Origin: Nitrospirota bacterium
GTDB taxonomy: Bacteria > Nitrospirota > Leptospirillia > Leptospirillales > Leptospirillaceae
NCBI GenBank assembly: GCA_021820445.1
Contig: JAKADN010000003.1
Span: forward strand, 1 to 64,000
DNA: 64,000 bases
Reading direction: 5' to 3'
Notes under the pieces: model-generated
The model's input: the letters and a program-made list of their open reading frames with translations, nothing else
What the model was told of the DNA's origin: nothing
The model's database searches: none
Program-made: the position numbers and the translations under genes
Shown here: piece after piece, positions 8,642 through 17,889 of the stretch
Position numbering within the stretch: the stretch's first letter is position 1
Layout of the letters: every line of letters starts with the position of its first letter

Positions 8642-9187
8642 TCAATTCCCGTCTCTGGACATCAGCCATTTTTCGGTCAATGCCAAAGCATTCTCGAATA
8701 AAAATGGAAGCCGTTCTCTTTCTTCTTTAGAAAACGGGGAAAGGACATATCCGCTGATATCCGCCCCCACATAGGGGGGTCTTCCAATCCCGACCTTGAT
8801 TCGGGAGATTTCCTTAGAAGCGGCCGAGCTCAGAATCGATTCGACACCACGCTGCCCCCCGGCTCCACCTTTTTCACGAAAACGAACCATTCCGAAAGGG
8901 GTGTCAAGGTCATCGTGGAGCAACAACCACCGGGAGAAGTCTCCGGCCCCCTTCATCCGAAGCCAGGGAACCACTTTCCCGCTCAGATTCATGAAGGTCA
9001 TCGGAAATACGAGCAGGAGGCGACGGTCTCGCCACAAACCCTCTCCAAATTGAAAGTCAGCCTGTTTTTTGTCCAAAGGAATGGCATATTTTTCAGACAA
9101 AAAATCAAGAAGCCTCTTTCCGACATTGTGACGGGTTCCCGAATACTCCGGCCCAGGGTTTCCAAGCCCGATGATCACCAAAGGCAA
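8642..9187 (-). CDS. pth: peptidyl-tRNA hydrolase
   Basis: Pth releases tRNA from prematurely dropped peptidyl-tRNAs. The 181-residue protein opens with PLVIIGLGNPGPEYSGTRHN, which holds the substrate-binding Asn and the catalytic His of the family, and continues with FMNLSGK and LLHDDLDTPFG. The start is a TTG, supported by GGAGG 7 bases upstream. The rplY-pth-ychF order is common in bacteria and indicates a shared transcript. Confidence 0.97.
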   Translation of the reverse strand: MPLVIIGLGNPGPEYSGTRHNVGKRLLDFLSEKYAIPLDKKQADFQFGEGLWRDRRLLLVFPMTFMNLSGKVVPWLRMKGAGDFSRWLLLHDDLDTPFGMVRFREKGGAGGQRGVESILSSAASKEISRIKVGIGRPPYVGADISGYVLSPFSKEERERLPFLFENALALTEKWLMSRDGN

Positions 9188-9237
9188 GAAACCACCTCCA
9201 CACCCTGATCAAGCCAGTGATGAAAAGAGTCGTCGGA

Positions 9238-9813
9238 TCAGGCTTCGGCCTTCGGCGGAATGACATGCACGGCCACGGAATTTCCGTCATCAAGGACTGT
9301 GACCCCAGGAGGAAGCGAAATTTCCCTCACATGAAGGGTCTGATTGATATCGAGCCCCGAAACGTCCACCTTGATATGGTCCGGCATCTGGAACGAGAGA
9401 CATTCGATATGGAGTTCCCTCATCACAAAATCCAGGATCCCGCCTTTTTTAACCCCGGCGGGCGTATCTCCGATCACTTCAAGAGGAACCTTGTTCCGCA
9501 CCCTCGCCTTTTCTGAAACTTCATAAAAGTCCAGATGGAGAATCGTTCCGGTAATCGGATCCCTTTGGATATCCCGGACGAGAGTCAAGGCCTTATGAAC
9601 CTCTGGGCCTCCGTGTATTTCGAGATCAAACAGGGCATTCTTTCCAGCATGGGTGTGCAAGGCCTTCTCCACATCCTTCAGGGAAGCCGAAAGAGCCCGT
9701 GATTTCCCGCCCCCGTAAACAACCGCCGGGATATGACCGGATCGCCTGAGTGACCGTGCCACACCTTTTCCGTTTTTTTCTCTGAGAGACACTTTCAACT
9801 TGCTGTGATCCAC
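9238..9813 (-). CDS. rplY: 50S ribosomal protein L25 (general stress protein Ctc type)
   Basis: L25 binds 5S rRNA. At 191 residues this is the long Ctc form: an N-terminal L25 domain (about 1-92, including LRRSGHIPAVVYGGGKS and LHLDFYEVS) followed by the beta-rich TL5 C-terminal domain (about 100-185) ending PPKAEA. It lies between prs and pth with gaps of about 50 bases, the usual arrangement for this cluster. Confidence 0.95.
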   Translation of the reverse strand: MDHSKLKVSLREKNGKGVARSLRRSGHIPAVVYGGGKSRALSASLKDVEKALHTHAGKNALFDLEIHGGPEVHKALTLVRDIQRDPITGTILHLDFYEVSEKARVRNKVPLEVIGDTPAGVKKGGILDFVMRELHIECLSFQMPDHIKVDVSGLDINQTLHVREISLPPGVTVLDDGNSVAVHVIPPKAEA

Positions 9814-9864
9814 ACCGACCTCCTTTTTACTCTCCGGAGTTTTTATCAGAAACCCCTGAAAATC

Positions 9865-10803
9865 TCAGATAAACAATGAACTGACAGAATCGTCTTCGTG
9901 AATCCTCCGAATCGCCTCTCCTAGCAGAGGTGCGATGGAATAGACTCGAAGTTTGCGGCAGACCTCGTCCTTCCCACCCATGGGAATGGAGTTTGTCACA
10001 ATCACCTCATCGATCACCGACTTGTTCAATCGCTCGAGGGCCATTCCGGACAAAACCGGATGCGTGGCAACAGCCACAACCCTTTTGGCCCCGGCATCCA
10101 TGGCGGCCTGGGCTCCTTGCGTAATAGTCCCCGCCGTATCGATCATGTCGTCGAGGATGACTGCAGTCTTTCCTGAAACATCCCCGATGATGTTCATGAC
10201 CTGGGACTGATTTGGCCCTTCCCGTCTCTTGTCGATGATGGCAAGGGGAGCCTGAAGTCTTTTGGCGAAGACGCGCGTTCTTTCGACCCCACCCGCATCC
10301 GGGGAGAGGAGGACCAGATTTTGCCCGGATATTTTTTTAAGCGGCTCAATCAGGACAGGGGTTCCATGAAGATGGTCCACCGGAATATTGAAAAATCCCT
10401 GGAGCTGGCCCGTATGAAGGTCCAACGTCAGGATCCGGGACGCTCCCGCCGTCGTGATCAGATCCGCAACAAGCTTGGCCGTTATCGGAACCCTCGGTTG
10501 ATCCTTTCTGTCCTGGCGCGCATAGGCATAATAGGGGATCACCGCGGTAATCCGCTGGGCAGAAGCCCTTTTCACCGCGTCAATCATGACGAGAAGCTCC
10601 ATCAGATGTGTATTGACGGGATGTGAAAGGGACTGGATCAGAAAAACATCATTTCCCCGAACATTCTCATCGATCCTGACACGGACTTCTCCGTCGGAAA
10701 ACGCCCCGATGGTCGATGCCCCGAGCGAAACCTTAAGGTAAGACACAATTTCCTGGGCCAGCGAAATGTTGGCGTTCCCAGAAAATATCTTTATCTCCCT
10801 CAC
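9865..10803 (-). CDS. prs: ribose-phosphate pyrophosphokinase
   Basis: Prs makes PRPP from ribose 5-phosphate and ATP for nucleotide, His and Trp synthesis. The 312-residue protein carries the conserved FSDGEVRVRI, the metal-binding DLHTGQLQGFF and the PRPP loop VILDDMIDTAGTI. Length is standard. The gene follows tRNA-Gln by 97 bases and precedes rplY. This order (ispE, tRNA-Gln, prs, rplY, pth, ychF) is conserved in several phyla. Confidence 0.98.
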   Translation of the reverse strand: MREIKIFSGNANISLAQEIVSYLKVSLGASTIGAFSDGEVRVRIDENVRGNDVFLIQSLSHPVNTHLMELLVMIDAVKRASAQRITAVIPYYAYARQDRKDQPRVPITAKLVADLITTAGASRILTLDLHTGQLQGFFNIPVDHLHGTPVLIEPLKKISGQNLVLLSPDAGGVERTRVFAKRLQAPLAIIDKRREGPNQSQVMNIIGDVSGKTAVILDDMIDTAGTITQGAQAAMDAGAKRVVAVATHPVLSGMALERLNKSVIDEVIVTNSIPMGGKDEVCRKLRVYSIAPLLGEAIRRIHEDDSVSSLFI

Positions 10804-10900
10804 GACCGTATCGATCCTCCTGAGTAAGAACCCTTCAATTTTCGCAAGAAGACCCCACGTCCTCCGAATTGGAAAACATGGCTGCCCCTATAAGGCGAAC

Positions 10901-10975
10901 TGGCTGGGGCGCCAGGATTCGAACCTGGGAATGCGAGATCCAAAATCTCGTGACTTGCCGCTTGTCGACGCCCCA
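10901..10975 (-). tRNA. tRNA-Gln (anticodon TTG)
   Basis: Read on the minus strand, the 75-base sequence starts TGGGGCG and ends CGCCCCA followed by an encoded CCA-type end, giving a seven-pair acceptor stem. The anticodon arm has a CGAGA/TCTCG stem and a loop whose anticodon is TTG. The T arm contains GGTTCGAATCC. It lies between ispE and prs in the same orientation, so it is probably processed from their shared transcript. Confidence 0.97.
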
Positions 10976-11020
10976 AGGAGTCCGAGTAAATGACACAAAA
11001 AAGCTCTCCCTCCTGAAAAC

Positions 11021-11929
11021 TCAAACTCCAGGTACGGGAGGAGCCTGAAGCCCTTCGAAAACGCCGGTCCATCCTCCGAGCGTCATGGCCATTGTATTCG
11101 CAATTCCGAGCGCCATCTCTCGTGAATCGAACCGGGCAAAGACGGTTGGGCCGGATCCAGTCATCCGGACATTTCCCGGACGAATTCTGCCCAGAAAATC
11201 TATCCCCTCAGCTATTTGAGGACAAAGACCAATGGCTGGTTTCTCCAGGCTATTGACTAAATCACCGGATTTCAAAAGACTACCAATTCTATTAGAACGC
11301 TCTTTTTCTGTCAATTCGACAGTCCCCTTGATCTCCAGATCGGCCGGATCGATGGCACGATAGACAGAAGGCGTCGGCAAAGGAACTTCAGGATTCCACA
11401 GGAGGACGACAAAAGGCTTCGGCGGTGGAAGTGGTACGAGAATATCGCCCCTCCCCACTCCCATCGCCCGAGGTCCTCCCAGGAAAAAAGGAACATCCGC
11501 TCCCAAACTTCGACCGATCTCCCGCATCTCGTCCAGAGACAGCGGGTTTCCCATCAGCCGGTTCCCTCCCCACAAGGCGATTGCCGCATTTGAAGAGCCT
11601 CCGCCCAGGCCCGCCCCGACGGGAATCTTCTTGGTGAGATCGGCAGCGAATCCCCCGGAAGGACTCACCCCCTTTCTTCTCACGCTCTCCATCAGAAGAG
11701 TCAAGGCCCGGACAACGAGATTTTTCTCCGGATCCCCGTCGACAGGACGTCCGGAAAGCCGAAGGTGAATCCCCGGATCAGAGACTTTCTCAAGAAGGAG
11801 TTCATCAAACAGATCGATCATGACCATCTCTGTCAGGAGTTCATGATACCCGTCCTCCCGTCTGCCCACCACCACAAGAGAGAGATTGATCTTGGCAGGG
11901 GTTCTCAGGTACAGGGTGTTCGTCGCCAT
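11021..11929 (-). CDS. ispE: 4-diphosphocytidyl-2-C-methyl-D-erythritol kinase
   Basis: IspE phosphorylates CDP-methylerythritol in the MEP route to isoprenoids, which here feed quinones, undecaprenyl carriers and probably hopanoids. The 302-residue GHMP kinase has TPAKINLSLVVVGRREDGYH at its start, the ATP loop KKIPVGAGLGGGSSNAA and the C-terminal VRMTGSGPTVFARF. The ATG overlaps the stop of the DUF512 gene by one base (TGATG), implying coupling. The tRNA-Gln follows 45 bases downstream. Confidence 0.97.
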   Translation of the reverse strand: MATNTLYLRTPAKINLSLVVVGRREDGYHELLTEMVMIDLFDELLLEKVSDPGIHLRLSGRPVDGDPEKNLVVRALTLLMESVRRKGVSPSGGFAADLTKKIPVGAGLGGGSSNAAIALWGGNRLMGNPLSLDEMREIGRSLGADVPFFLGGPRAMGVGRGDILVPLPPPKPFVVLLWNPEVPLPTPSVYRAIDPADLEIKGTVELTEKERSNRIGSLLKSGDLVNSLEKPAIGLCPQIAEGIDFLGRIRPGNVRMTGSGPTVFARFDSREMALGIANTMAMTLGGWTGVFEGLQAPPVPGV

Positions 11930-13311
11930 CAGGCCGATACCTCCTTGAGCGGGGACTCATCAGACACATCTTTCAACCAGAACCAGAATTCCCGGGCCGA
12001 AGAGGGGACCACAATCGTTTTGACACCCGTGCTGACGGCAATCTCCGTCAAGGCTCCATCATCGATCAGAATCTCCGTCCCGTCCCGGAGACAGATGTCA
12101 GGAATGCAAAGAATCGCCTCCTTTGGCAATCGGGCTTCCTTGGCTGCGGCAATGATGTCACGAGCTGAAAGCAGTCCTGCAACGGTCACCGTCTGACCCA
12201 GATATCGGTTCTGAACGGGGAGGACCATGAAGTCATCCTTTCTCGCCAGATCTGACTTTCCCCACAACTCTGTCAACTCCTGAAGATAGGGGGAGAACGC
12301 CAACCCCGTTGCGAGAACAAACTTTCCGGGAAGAGATCTCCGGACTGACCGCATCCCCTTTTTCCATTGGCGCTGAAAGAGCGGGACCAAACCCACTCCG
12401 TTTCCAAGCTGGGGGAGTGATCCGTACCGCGTCAGCGACGGAAAGGATTTTCCTGAAATCACATACCACTCATCTGCCGGAAAGATAAAAGGATCCCCTA
12501 CCCTCTCGAGTGAAGCCTTTTGCATCGCGGCAAGGGTCCTCAGCATTTTTGCGGCGTATGTCTTCCCGATCAGAGGAAGGTCTGGCAAACCCTTTCTGTG
12601 CGCGGTCAAGCCAACCGGAACAACGGCCAGGGACCCGACCCCTGGATAAAGCTCGAGCAGATCCCGCCAGGTCCTGTCCAGAATCTCCATGTCATTGACT
12701 CCGGGAGTCAGGACAATCTGCGTATGAAGGGTGATCCCCCCTTCTGAAAGCCTCTTCAGAAGCGGAAGGATGTCCGGGGCTTTTTCGTTCTTGAGGATTT
12801 TTCGACGAATCTCAAGAGGAGTGGCATGAACGGAAATATACAGAGGGGACAGCCTTTGCTCCAGGATCCTCTGGTAATCCTTTTCAGTCAGATTGGTAAG
12901 GGTAATGAAGTTTCCGTACAAGAAGCTGTACCGATAATCCTCGTCCCGTATGTACAGGGACTTGCGCCCTCCTTCCGGCATCTGGTCCACAAAACAAAAT
13001 TCACAGTCGTTGGGACAACGGCGAATCGGAGGGGGATCCACGACGATTCCGAGAGAGGTATCGGGATCCTTTTCAATTTCTATGGACCGTATTTCGTTTC
13101 CGTTTTTATATTTGATGAGAACGTCAGAGTCGGACTGAAAAAACTCAAGGTCGATTAGATCCCGGAGAACAATGCCATTGATTGCCATCAAGCGGTCTCC
13201 AGGCATTATCCCTGCATCCCAGGCGGGACTTTCCGGAATGACTTCCTTGACCAGGAGGCCGAGCGCACTTTTTTCTCCGCTCGAAGGGTCAAGAACTTCG
13301 ATTGCTTCCAT
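11929..13311 (-). CDS. DUF512 PDZ-containing iron-sulphur protein
   Basis: The 460-residue protein joins an N-terminal PDZ-like segment (about 15-60, PAWDAGIMPGDRLMAING) to a radical-SAM-like cluster motif C-x3-C-x2-C at 99-106 (CPNDCEFC) and a DUF512 C-terminal part. Proteins of this type are annotated as FeS oxidoreductases of unknown substrate and are found beside the GTPase Der in other bacteria. The start has AGGAAA 4 bases upstream and overlaps the 3' end of pgsA by 23 bases. ispE overlaps its stop. The reaction cannot be read from the sequence. Confidence 0.88.
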   Translation of the reverse strand: MEAIEVLDPSSGEKSALGLLVKEVIPESPAWDAGIMPGDRLMAINGIVLRDLIDLEFFQSDSDVLIKYKNGNEIRSIEIEKDPDTSLGIVVDPPPIRRCPNDCEFCFVDQMPEGGRKSLYIRDEDYRYSFLYGNFITLTNLTEKDYQRILEQRLSPLYISVHATPLEIRRKILKNEKAPDILPLLKRLSEGGITLHTQIVLTPGVNDMEILDRTWRDLLELYPGVGSLAVVPVGLTAHRKGLPDLPLIGKTYAAKMLRTLAAMQKASLERVGDPFIFPADEWYVISGKSFPSLTRYGSLPQLGNGVGLVPLFQRQWKKGMRSVRRSLPGKFVLATGLAFSPYLQELTELWGKSDLARKDDFMVLPVQNRYLGQTVTVAGLLSARDIIAAAKEARLPKEAILCIPDICLRDGTEILIDDGALTEIAVSTGVKTIVVPSSAREFWFWLKDVSDESPLKEVSA

Positions 13312-13843
13312 TTTTTTCCTTCTGGACCCAGGAGAGCCCGCGAAAAATGTAATATCCCCCTGACAGGAATGAAAATATCACCGATCCTACCTGCAGGGCT
13401 GGGATCAATGCATTGAAGTGAATACCGGAAATATTCATGACAACAAACCCGAGGTAAAAAACCTGGAATCCCGTTGTTGTCTTTCCTAGAGCATGGGGCT
13501 CCACCGGAATCGGACTGTCGACAAGCTTCAAAAGAACAACGCCTGATACCAGAAGAATATCCCGCGTTACAAAAACAATGACGACCCAGCGCGGTATGAT
13601 GCCGTACCACCCGAGGGAGAGTGCCGCGGAGGAGAGAAATACCTTGTCTGCGACAGGGTCCAGAGTTTTTCCGAGCTTTGATCTTTGATTCAGCAGACGG
13701 GCCAGGAGTCCGTCCAGACTGTCCGTCAGACCACCGACAAAAAAAACCCAGAAGGCCCAGGTCATATTCTTGTAGGCGACAAGTCCGAAAAAGACTGGAG
13801 CCAGGAGAATCCGCAAAACAGAAAGAAAATTCGGAATCGTCAA
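13289..13843 (-). CDS. pgsA: CDP-diacylglycerol-glycerol-3-phosphate 3-phosphatidyltransferase
   Basis: PgsA forms phosphatidylglycerol phosphate. The 184-residue membrane protein has the CDP-alcohol phosphotransferase signature D-G-x2-A-R-x8-G-x3-D-x3-D, seen as DGLLARLLNQRSKLGKTLDP with D four residues later (about residues 43-64). Three or four further hydrophobic helices follow. The start is a TTG 6 bases after the upstream lipoprotein gene's stop. A different CDP-alcohol substrate cannot be excluded, but the MTIPNFLSVLRI start is typical of PgsA. Confidence 0.92.
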   Translation of the reverse strand: MTIPNFLSVLRILLAPVFFGLVAYKNMTWAFWVFFVGGLTDSLDGLLARLLNQRSKLGKTLDPVADKVFLSSAALSLGWYGIIPRWVVIVFVTRDILLVSGVVLLKLVDSPIPVEPHALGKTTTGFQVFYLGFVVMNISGIHFNALIPALQVGSVIFSFLSGGYYIFRGLSWVQKEKNGSNRSS

Positions 13844-13849
13844 TGGATA

Positions 13850-15211
13850 TCAGTACCCCTTTTGCTCGAGATAGGCAAGCTGATCCCGGATCCAGCGGGA
13901 GCTGAAACCCGCTGAAATGGCAAGTCTGGCCGCATGGGCTTCGCCGATGGGATTGTTGTCAGCCCCCATGGCTATCATCCAATCCGTATAAAGCGTTCTG
14001 GAACGGACCCCCATGGCAATATAATCCCGGGCTTTCATTTCTGCCTTTTTCCATTCGCCCTTTTGCAGTTCACGAATGACCATGGCATGGGCCATGAATG
14101 GCTTCGGCAGCACTTCTCCGACCTTGTGTTTTAAAATATAGCGGCGATACCAGAGGTCGGCTTCGTCTCCTCGGTCAAGCCCGACAAGACAAGCATAAAC
14201 CTCCCAGCGAAAAGAAGGCTGTGCCGGAGACGAACCATTTCTTTTGTTAAAAATATGAATGATTTTAAAAGCCTGCGAGAAATCTCCCTTGTCGATAGAA
14301 TCATCGACGAGTTCTCTCCAGAAAAAGCGGTCTTCGGGGTATTGGGAGAGACCTTCGAACAGGATATTCCTTTCCCTGTTCAACTCTCCGGCATCCCTCG
14401 CATTCCTCGCCATTTCCAGGAACAGGTCAGAAGAGGCGCGTCGGATCCGGATGGCCTCTTCTCCCACCCTTCTGGCCATTTCAGGTTTGCCAGCGCTCAT
14501 TTCCAGACGGTACAATGTCGAGTAGAATTCGATCGAATGGGGAGGGCTCGACCCGTTTTTAAAGATGGCCTCCCCTTGGCGGAGGGCGAGATCCACTTTT
14601 CCTTCGGCCACAAGTTTCCGTATTTTTTTCGCTGCTCCTTCGGGCCCCGCAACATTTTTTCGGCTGGAAAGAGCCTCGACCCGGCGCATCATCCGGGAGA
14701 CCCCACGTTTGACAAGCTTTTCGTAGGACGGGGCTTGTCCTTTCATGGAAAAGGTGACGGGAACCGTCACCTCCGGAAATAACGGATCGACAGACCATCG
14801 GGTGAGGGTCAGGATTTCCTCGGAGCCGCCTTTTGTTACATCCTTTTGAATGGTGGCGGCAAGGATGAACTTATAATGAAGCTTGCGTGCCACATCCGCA
14901 TAGCAGGGAATGGATCGGCAGACCGATGCAACCTGTTCTCCCTCCACAGCTCGGAGCTTCGAAGCCAGCCGATGGCCGAAAAGGACCGTCCCCCCCTCTC
15001 CCCTGGCATTAAAAAGGTCCCCCAGATAAAGAGAGAGGGAGGACGGGTCTGAGACAAGGGAGTCCGGGTCTTCCAACGGTGCAAGAAGTCCCTGCTGGGA
15101 GCGGAATGGATGAGGGCCACCGGAATGGGCGCATCCGGATAGGATGGAAAGCGAAGCGAGGACAATCAAAATCAGGGGGCCAAACCCCCGTTTCCTGATG
15201 AAATTGTTCAC
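13850..15211 (-). CDS. TPR-like lipoprotein of unknown function
   Basis: The 453-residue product has a lipoprotein signal peptide (LASLSILSGC, cysteine about residue 27), so it should be anchored in the outer membrane or periplasm. Residues about 50-150 resemble the alpha/beta domain seen in CsgG/FlgO-type lipoproteins (HRLASKLRAVEGEQV, then FILAATIQKD). The rest is a string of helical pairs with TPR-like spacing (for example LFLEMARNARDAGELNRER). I do not recognise a family. The GTG start lacks a good ribosome site and is only 27 bases from the divergent gene on the other strand. Confidence 0.75.
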   Translation of the reverse strand: MNNFIRKRGFGPLILIVLASLSILSGCAHSGGPHPFRSQQGLLAPLEDPDSLVSDPSSLSLYLGDLFNARGEGGTVLFGHRLASKLRAVEGEQVASVCRSIPCYADVARKLHYKFILAATIQKDVTKGGSEEILTLTRWSVDPLFPEVTVPVTFSMKGQAPSYEKLVKRGVSRMMRRVEALSSRKNVAGPEGAAKKIRKLVAEGKVDLALRQGEAIFKNGSSPPHSIEFYSTLYRLEMSAGKPEMARRVGEEAIRIRRASSDLFLEMARNARDAGELNRERNILFEGLSQYPEDRFFWRELVDDSIDKGDFSQAFKIIHIFNKRNGSSPAQPSFRWEVYACLVGLDRGDEADLWYRRYILKHKVGEVLPKPFMAHAMVIRELQKGEWKKAEMKARDYIAMGVRSRTLYTDWMIAMGADNNPIGEAHAARLAISAGFSSRWIRDQLAYLEQKGY

Positions 15212-15238
15212 GTTAATCTAATAGAAAGGAATGTTCCG

Positions 15239-15862
15239 TTGAAGCCCAAGATCAATTATACCCTCGTCCTGATCGTTGCGATCCTTGTCATCATTTTTGT
15301 ATCCATCGGGAACAGGATTGCCACCAGCCTTTTCTATCTCAAGGGATTCCACCTCGTCGACACAAACTATGCCGTCATTCCTCCCTCGCAAACCATCGAC
15401 GGAATCACCTTCACCCTTTCTTATATTCCGAAGGGTTCCCCCTACTACAACTCGCTCCTGAATGCGGAGTTCAACGCCTTTCTTGTCACGGTCAAAAACA
15501 ACGGATCCGGCTATCTAGATTTTGATCCGATGAACTTTTTCCTTGAAAGGGGACCGAAACAGGTCGAAAGAGCCCTCAGCGTGGATGAAGCCCAGGACAG
15601 TGTGTCAAATGGATTCCTGGGATCGGCCAAGCCGATCCGGATAGCCCGCAAACTGATCCGGATGACCTACATTCCCTCAGCCAGGCTTTTCCCGGGATAT
15701 GAACGAAAAGGAATCCTCTTGTTTCCAAGGTTTGTGCAAAGCCCGAATTCCTTTGTCGTCAAACTCGCCCACATGAATCTGAATGCGCAGTCTTTTCCAG
15801 ATATCCGGTTTACCCTGACCCGACCTTCCGCTCATTCCCAGGGCGGTGAATCAAAGCCTTAA
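15239..15862 (+). CDS. membrane-anchored protein of unknown function
   Basis: The 207-residue product begins with a hydrophobic helix (about residues 8-26, TLVLIVAILVIIFVSIGNRI) and then a beta-rich extracytoplasmic part (FTLSYIPKGSPYYNSLLNAE, FNAFLVTVKNNGSGYLDF). The fold pattern suggests an immunoglobulin-like or DUF4352-like periplasmic domain, but I cannot name a family. The TTG start is supported by AAAGGAA 7 bases upstream. It is divergent from the lipoprotein gene with a 27-base gap and convergent with clpX. Confidence 0.7.
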   Translation: MKPKINYTLVLIVAILVIIFVSIGNRIATSLFYLKGFHLVDTNYAVIPPSQTIDGITFTLSYIPKGSPYYNSLLNAEFNAFLVTVKNNGSGYLDFDPMNFFLERGPKQVERALSVDEAQDSVSNGFLGSAKPIRIARKLIRMTYIPSARLFPGYERKGILLFPRFVQSPNSFVVKLAHMNLNAQSFPDIRFTLTRPSAHSQGGESKP

Positions 15863-15881
15863 CCTTATCCGGGGCCTTCGT

Positions 15882-17189
15882 TCAGGCGGACAGGGATCCC
15901 CGACTGTCATCCGGTCCCGCCACATCCTTTTTCTTGTCGCCCCAGATGAGCGTCGGGGCCTCGCGTTCATTGATTGTGGCCTCCGAGATGATGACTTCCG
16001 AAAGATTCTGAAGGGAAGGAATCTCATACATCAGATCGAGCATGACCTCTTCGAGGATCGCGCGAAGGCCCCGTGCACCCGTTTTCTGGGTAAAGGCCTT
16101 GTGAGCGACGGCCTTGAGGGCTCCCTCCGTAAATCTCAGCTTGACTTTTTCGATGGCAAAAAGTTTTTCAAACTGTTTCACGAGAGCATTCTTTGGCTCG
16201 GTCAGAATCTGAAGGAATGCGGACTCATCTAAATCTTCCAAGATCGCCATCACCGGGAAACGACCGATGAACTCGGGAATGATCCCATATTTAAGAAGAT
16301 CGTCCGGACGAGCCTCCATCAAAAGCTTTCCTGAGAGGGTCCGATCCTGAGAGGGTGAGGTTTCGGCCCCGAATCCCATGGTTTTTCTCGCGAGACGTTG
16401 GGAAATGATCGAATCGAGCCCGACGAAGGCTCCTCCGCAGATAAAGAGGATATTCGTCGTGTCGACCTGAATGAACTCCTGGTGAGGATGCTTTCGTCCC
16501 CCCTGGGGAGGAACGTTCGCCACCGTTCCTTCCACAAGCTTGAGAAGAGCCTGCTGGACCCCTTCACCCGAGACATCTCTCGTGATGGACGGATTCTCGG
16601 ATTTGCGGCTAATTTTATCGATTTCGTCGATATAAATGATTCCCCATTCAGCCTTCTCCACATCATAGTCGGCCGACTGAAGCAGCTTCAGGATGATGTT
16701 CTCGACATCCTCACCCACATATCCCGCTTCTGTCAGGGTTGTGGCGTCGGCGATCGCAAACGGCACATCAAGAATGCGGGCCAGGGTCTGGGCGAGAAGA
16801 GTCTTCCCTGTCCCCGTCGGCCCCAGCATGATGATGTTGCCCTTCTGAAGCTCCACATCTTCGGCAATTTTGTTGGCCCGGGCCCGCTTGTAATGGTTGT
16901 AGACAGCGACAGAGAGGATCTTTTTGGCCCTGCTTTGACCGATGATGTACTGATCGAGGGCTTTCTTGATTTCGGCTGGCTTCATGAGATTGGGGGCGGA
17001 TGACCTTTCCTGCTCTTCCTCCCAGGACTCAGAAATTATCGCCGAACACTGCTCGATGCACTCATCGCAAATATAGACACCCGGCCCGGAAATCAGGCGT
17101 CGCACGTCCTCGCGGCTCTTTCCGCAGAAGGAGCACGCGACTCCACTATCCCCGACATTGTTTTTATCCTTGCGATCCTTGCCTGCCAT
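15882..17189 (-). CDS. clpX: ATP-dependent Clp protease ATP-binding subunit ClpX
   Basis: ClpX unfolds substrates and feeds them to ClpP. The 435-residue protein has the N-terminal zinc-binding domain (Cys 19, 22, 41, 44), Walker A GPTGTGKT, Walker [11 protein letters not shown] and the pore and C-terminal small domain with the usual [11 protein letters not shown]. It lies 28 bases after clpP and is the last gene of tig-clpP-clpX. It is convergent with the membrane-anchored unknown, 19 bases apart. Confidence 0.98.
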   Translation of the reverse strand: MAGKDRKDKNNVGDSGVACSFCGKSREDVRRLISGPGVYICDECIEQCSAIISESWEEEQERSSAPNLMKPAEIKKALDQYIIGQSRAKKILSVAVYNHYKRARANKIAEDVELQKGNIIMLGPTGTGKTLLAQTLARILDVPFAIADATTLTEAGYVGEDVENIILKLLQSADYDVEKAEWGIIYIDEIDKISRKSENPSITRDVSGEGVQQALLKLVEGTVANVPPQGGRKHPHQEFIQVDTTNILFICGGAFVGLDSIISQRLARKTMGFGAETSPSQDRTLSGKLLMEARPDDLLKYGIIPEFIGRFPVMAILEDLDESAFLQILTEPKNALVKQFEKLFAIEKVKLRFTEGALKAVAHKAFTQKTGARGLRAILEEVMLDLMYEIPSLQNLSEVIISEATINEREAPTLIWGDKKKDVAGPDDSRGSLSA

Positions 17190-17217
17190 AGCATCCTCAC
17201 TGACATAAGATTCTCGA

Positions 17218-17823
17218 TTAGACAGACCCTGCCTTCTGGTCCGGACGATGGGTGGAGATGACGGAATCGATCAGACCATAGTCCTTCCCTTCCTGCGAAG
17301 ACATGAAGTAATCACGGTCCGTGTCGACGGCAATCTTCTCAATGGGCTGGCCACAATGTTCGGCAAGCATTCTATTGAGATCTGCCTTGAGCTTAAGAAT
17401 TTCCCTTGCATGAATCTCGATATCTGTGGCCTGACCCTGGAACCCCCCCATCGGTTGGTGAATCATGATCCGTGCATTGGGGAGGGCAAATCTCTTCCCC
17501 TTCGTCCCGGCCGAGAGAAGGAAGGCCCCCATGCTGGCAGCCTGACCGATGCAGATGGTCGAGACATCCGGCTTGATGAATTTAATCGTATCATAGATTG
17601 CAAGACCGGCCGTAACGATTCCACCCGGAGAATTGATATAGAGATTGATGTCCTTTGAAGAATCTTCCGATTCGAGAAAGAGCATCTGCGCAATCACCAG
17701 ATTGGCCACGTTATCATCAATGGCCGTACCGAGAATGATGATCCTGTCCTTGAGAAGCCGGGAGTAAATATCATAGGCTCTCTCTCCCCTGTTCGTCTGT
17801 TCGACAACCATCGGTATCAGCAT
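17218..17823 (-). CDS. clpP: ATP-dependent Clp protease proteolytic subunit ClpP
   Basis: ClpP is the serine peptidase core of ClpXP. The catalytic Ser lies in [11 protein letters not shown] and the His in [20 protein letters not shown], with INSPGG upstream. I chose the ATG that gives [20 protein letters not shown], the normal family N-terminus, with AAGGA about 10 bases upstream; a TTG three codons earlier is less likely. The product has 201 residues, the standard length. Confidence 0.98.
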   Translation of the reverse strand: MLIPMVVEQTNRGERAYDIYSRLLKDRIIILGTAIDDNVANLVIAQMLFLESEDSSKDINLYINSPGGIVTAGLAIYDTIKFIKPDVSTICIGQAASMGAFLLSAGTKGKRFALPNARIMIHQPMGGFQGQATDIEIHAREILKLKADLNRMLAEHCGQPIEKIAVDTDRDYFMSSQEGKDYGLIDSVISTHRPDQKAGSV

Positions 17824-17889
17824 GAGCGACAATCCTTCTTTTTATAGGTCGGCAATCCGGATTCAAAACCATTCATGGGCCTAATCATT

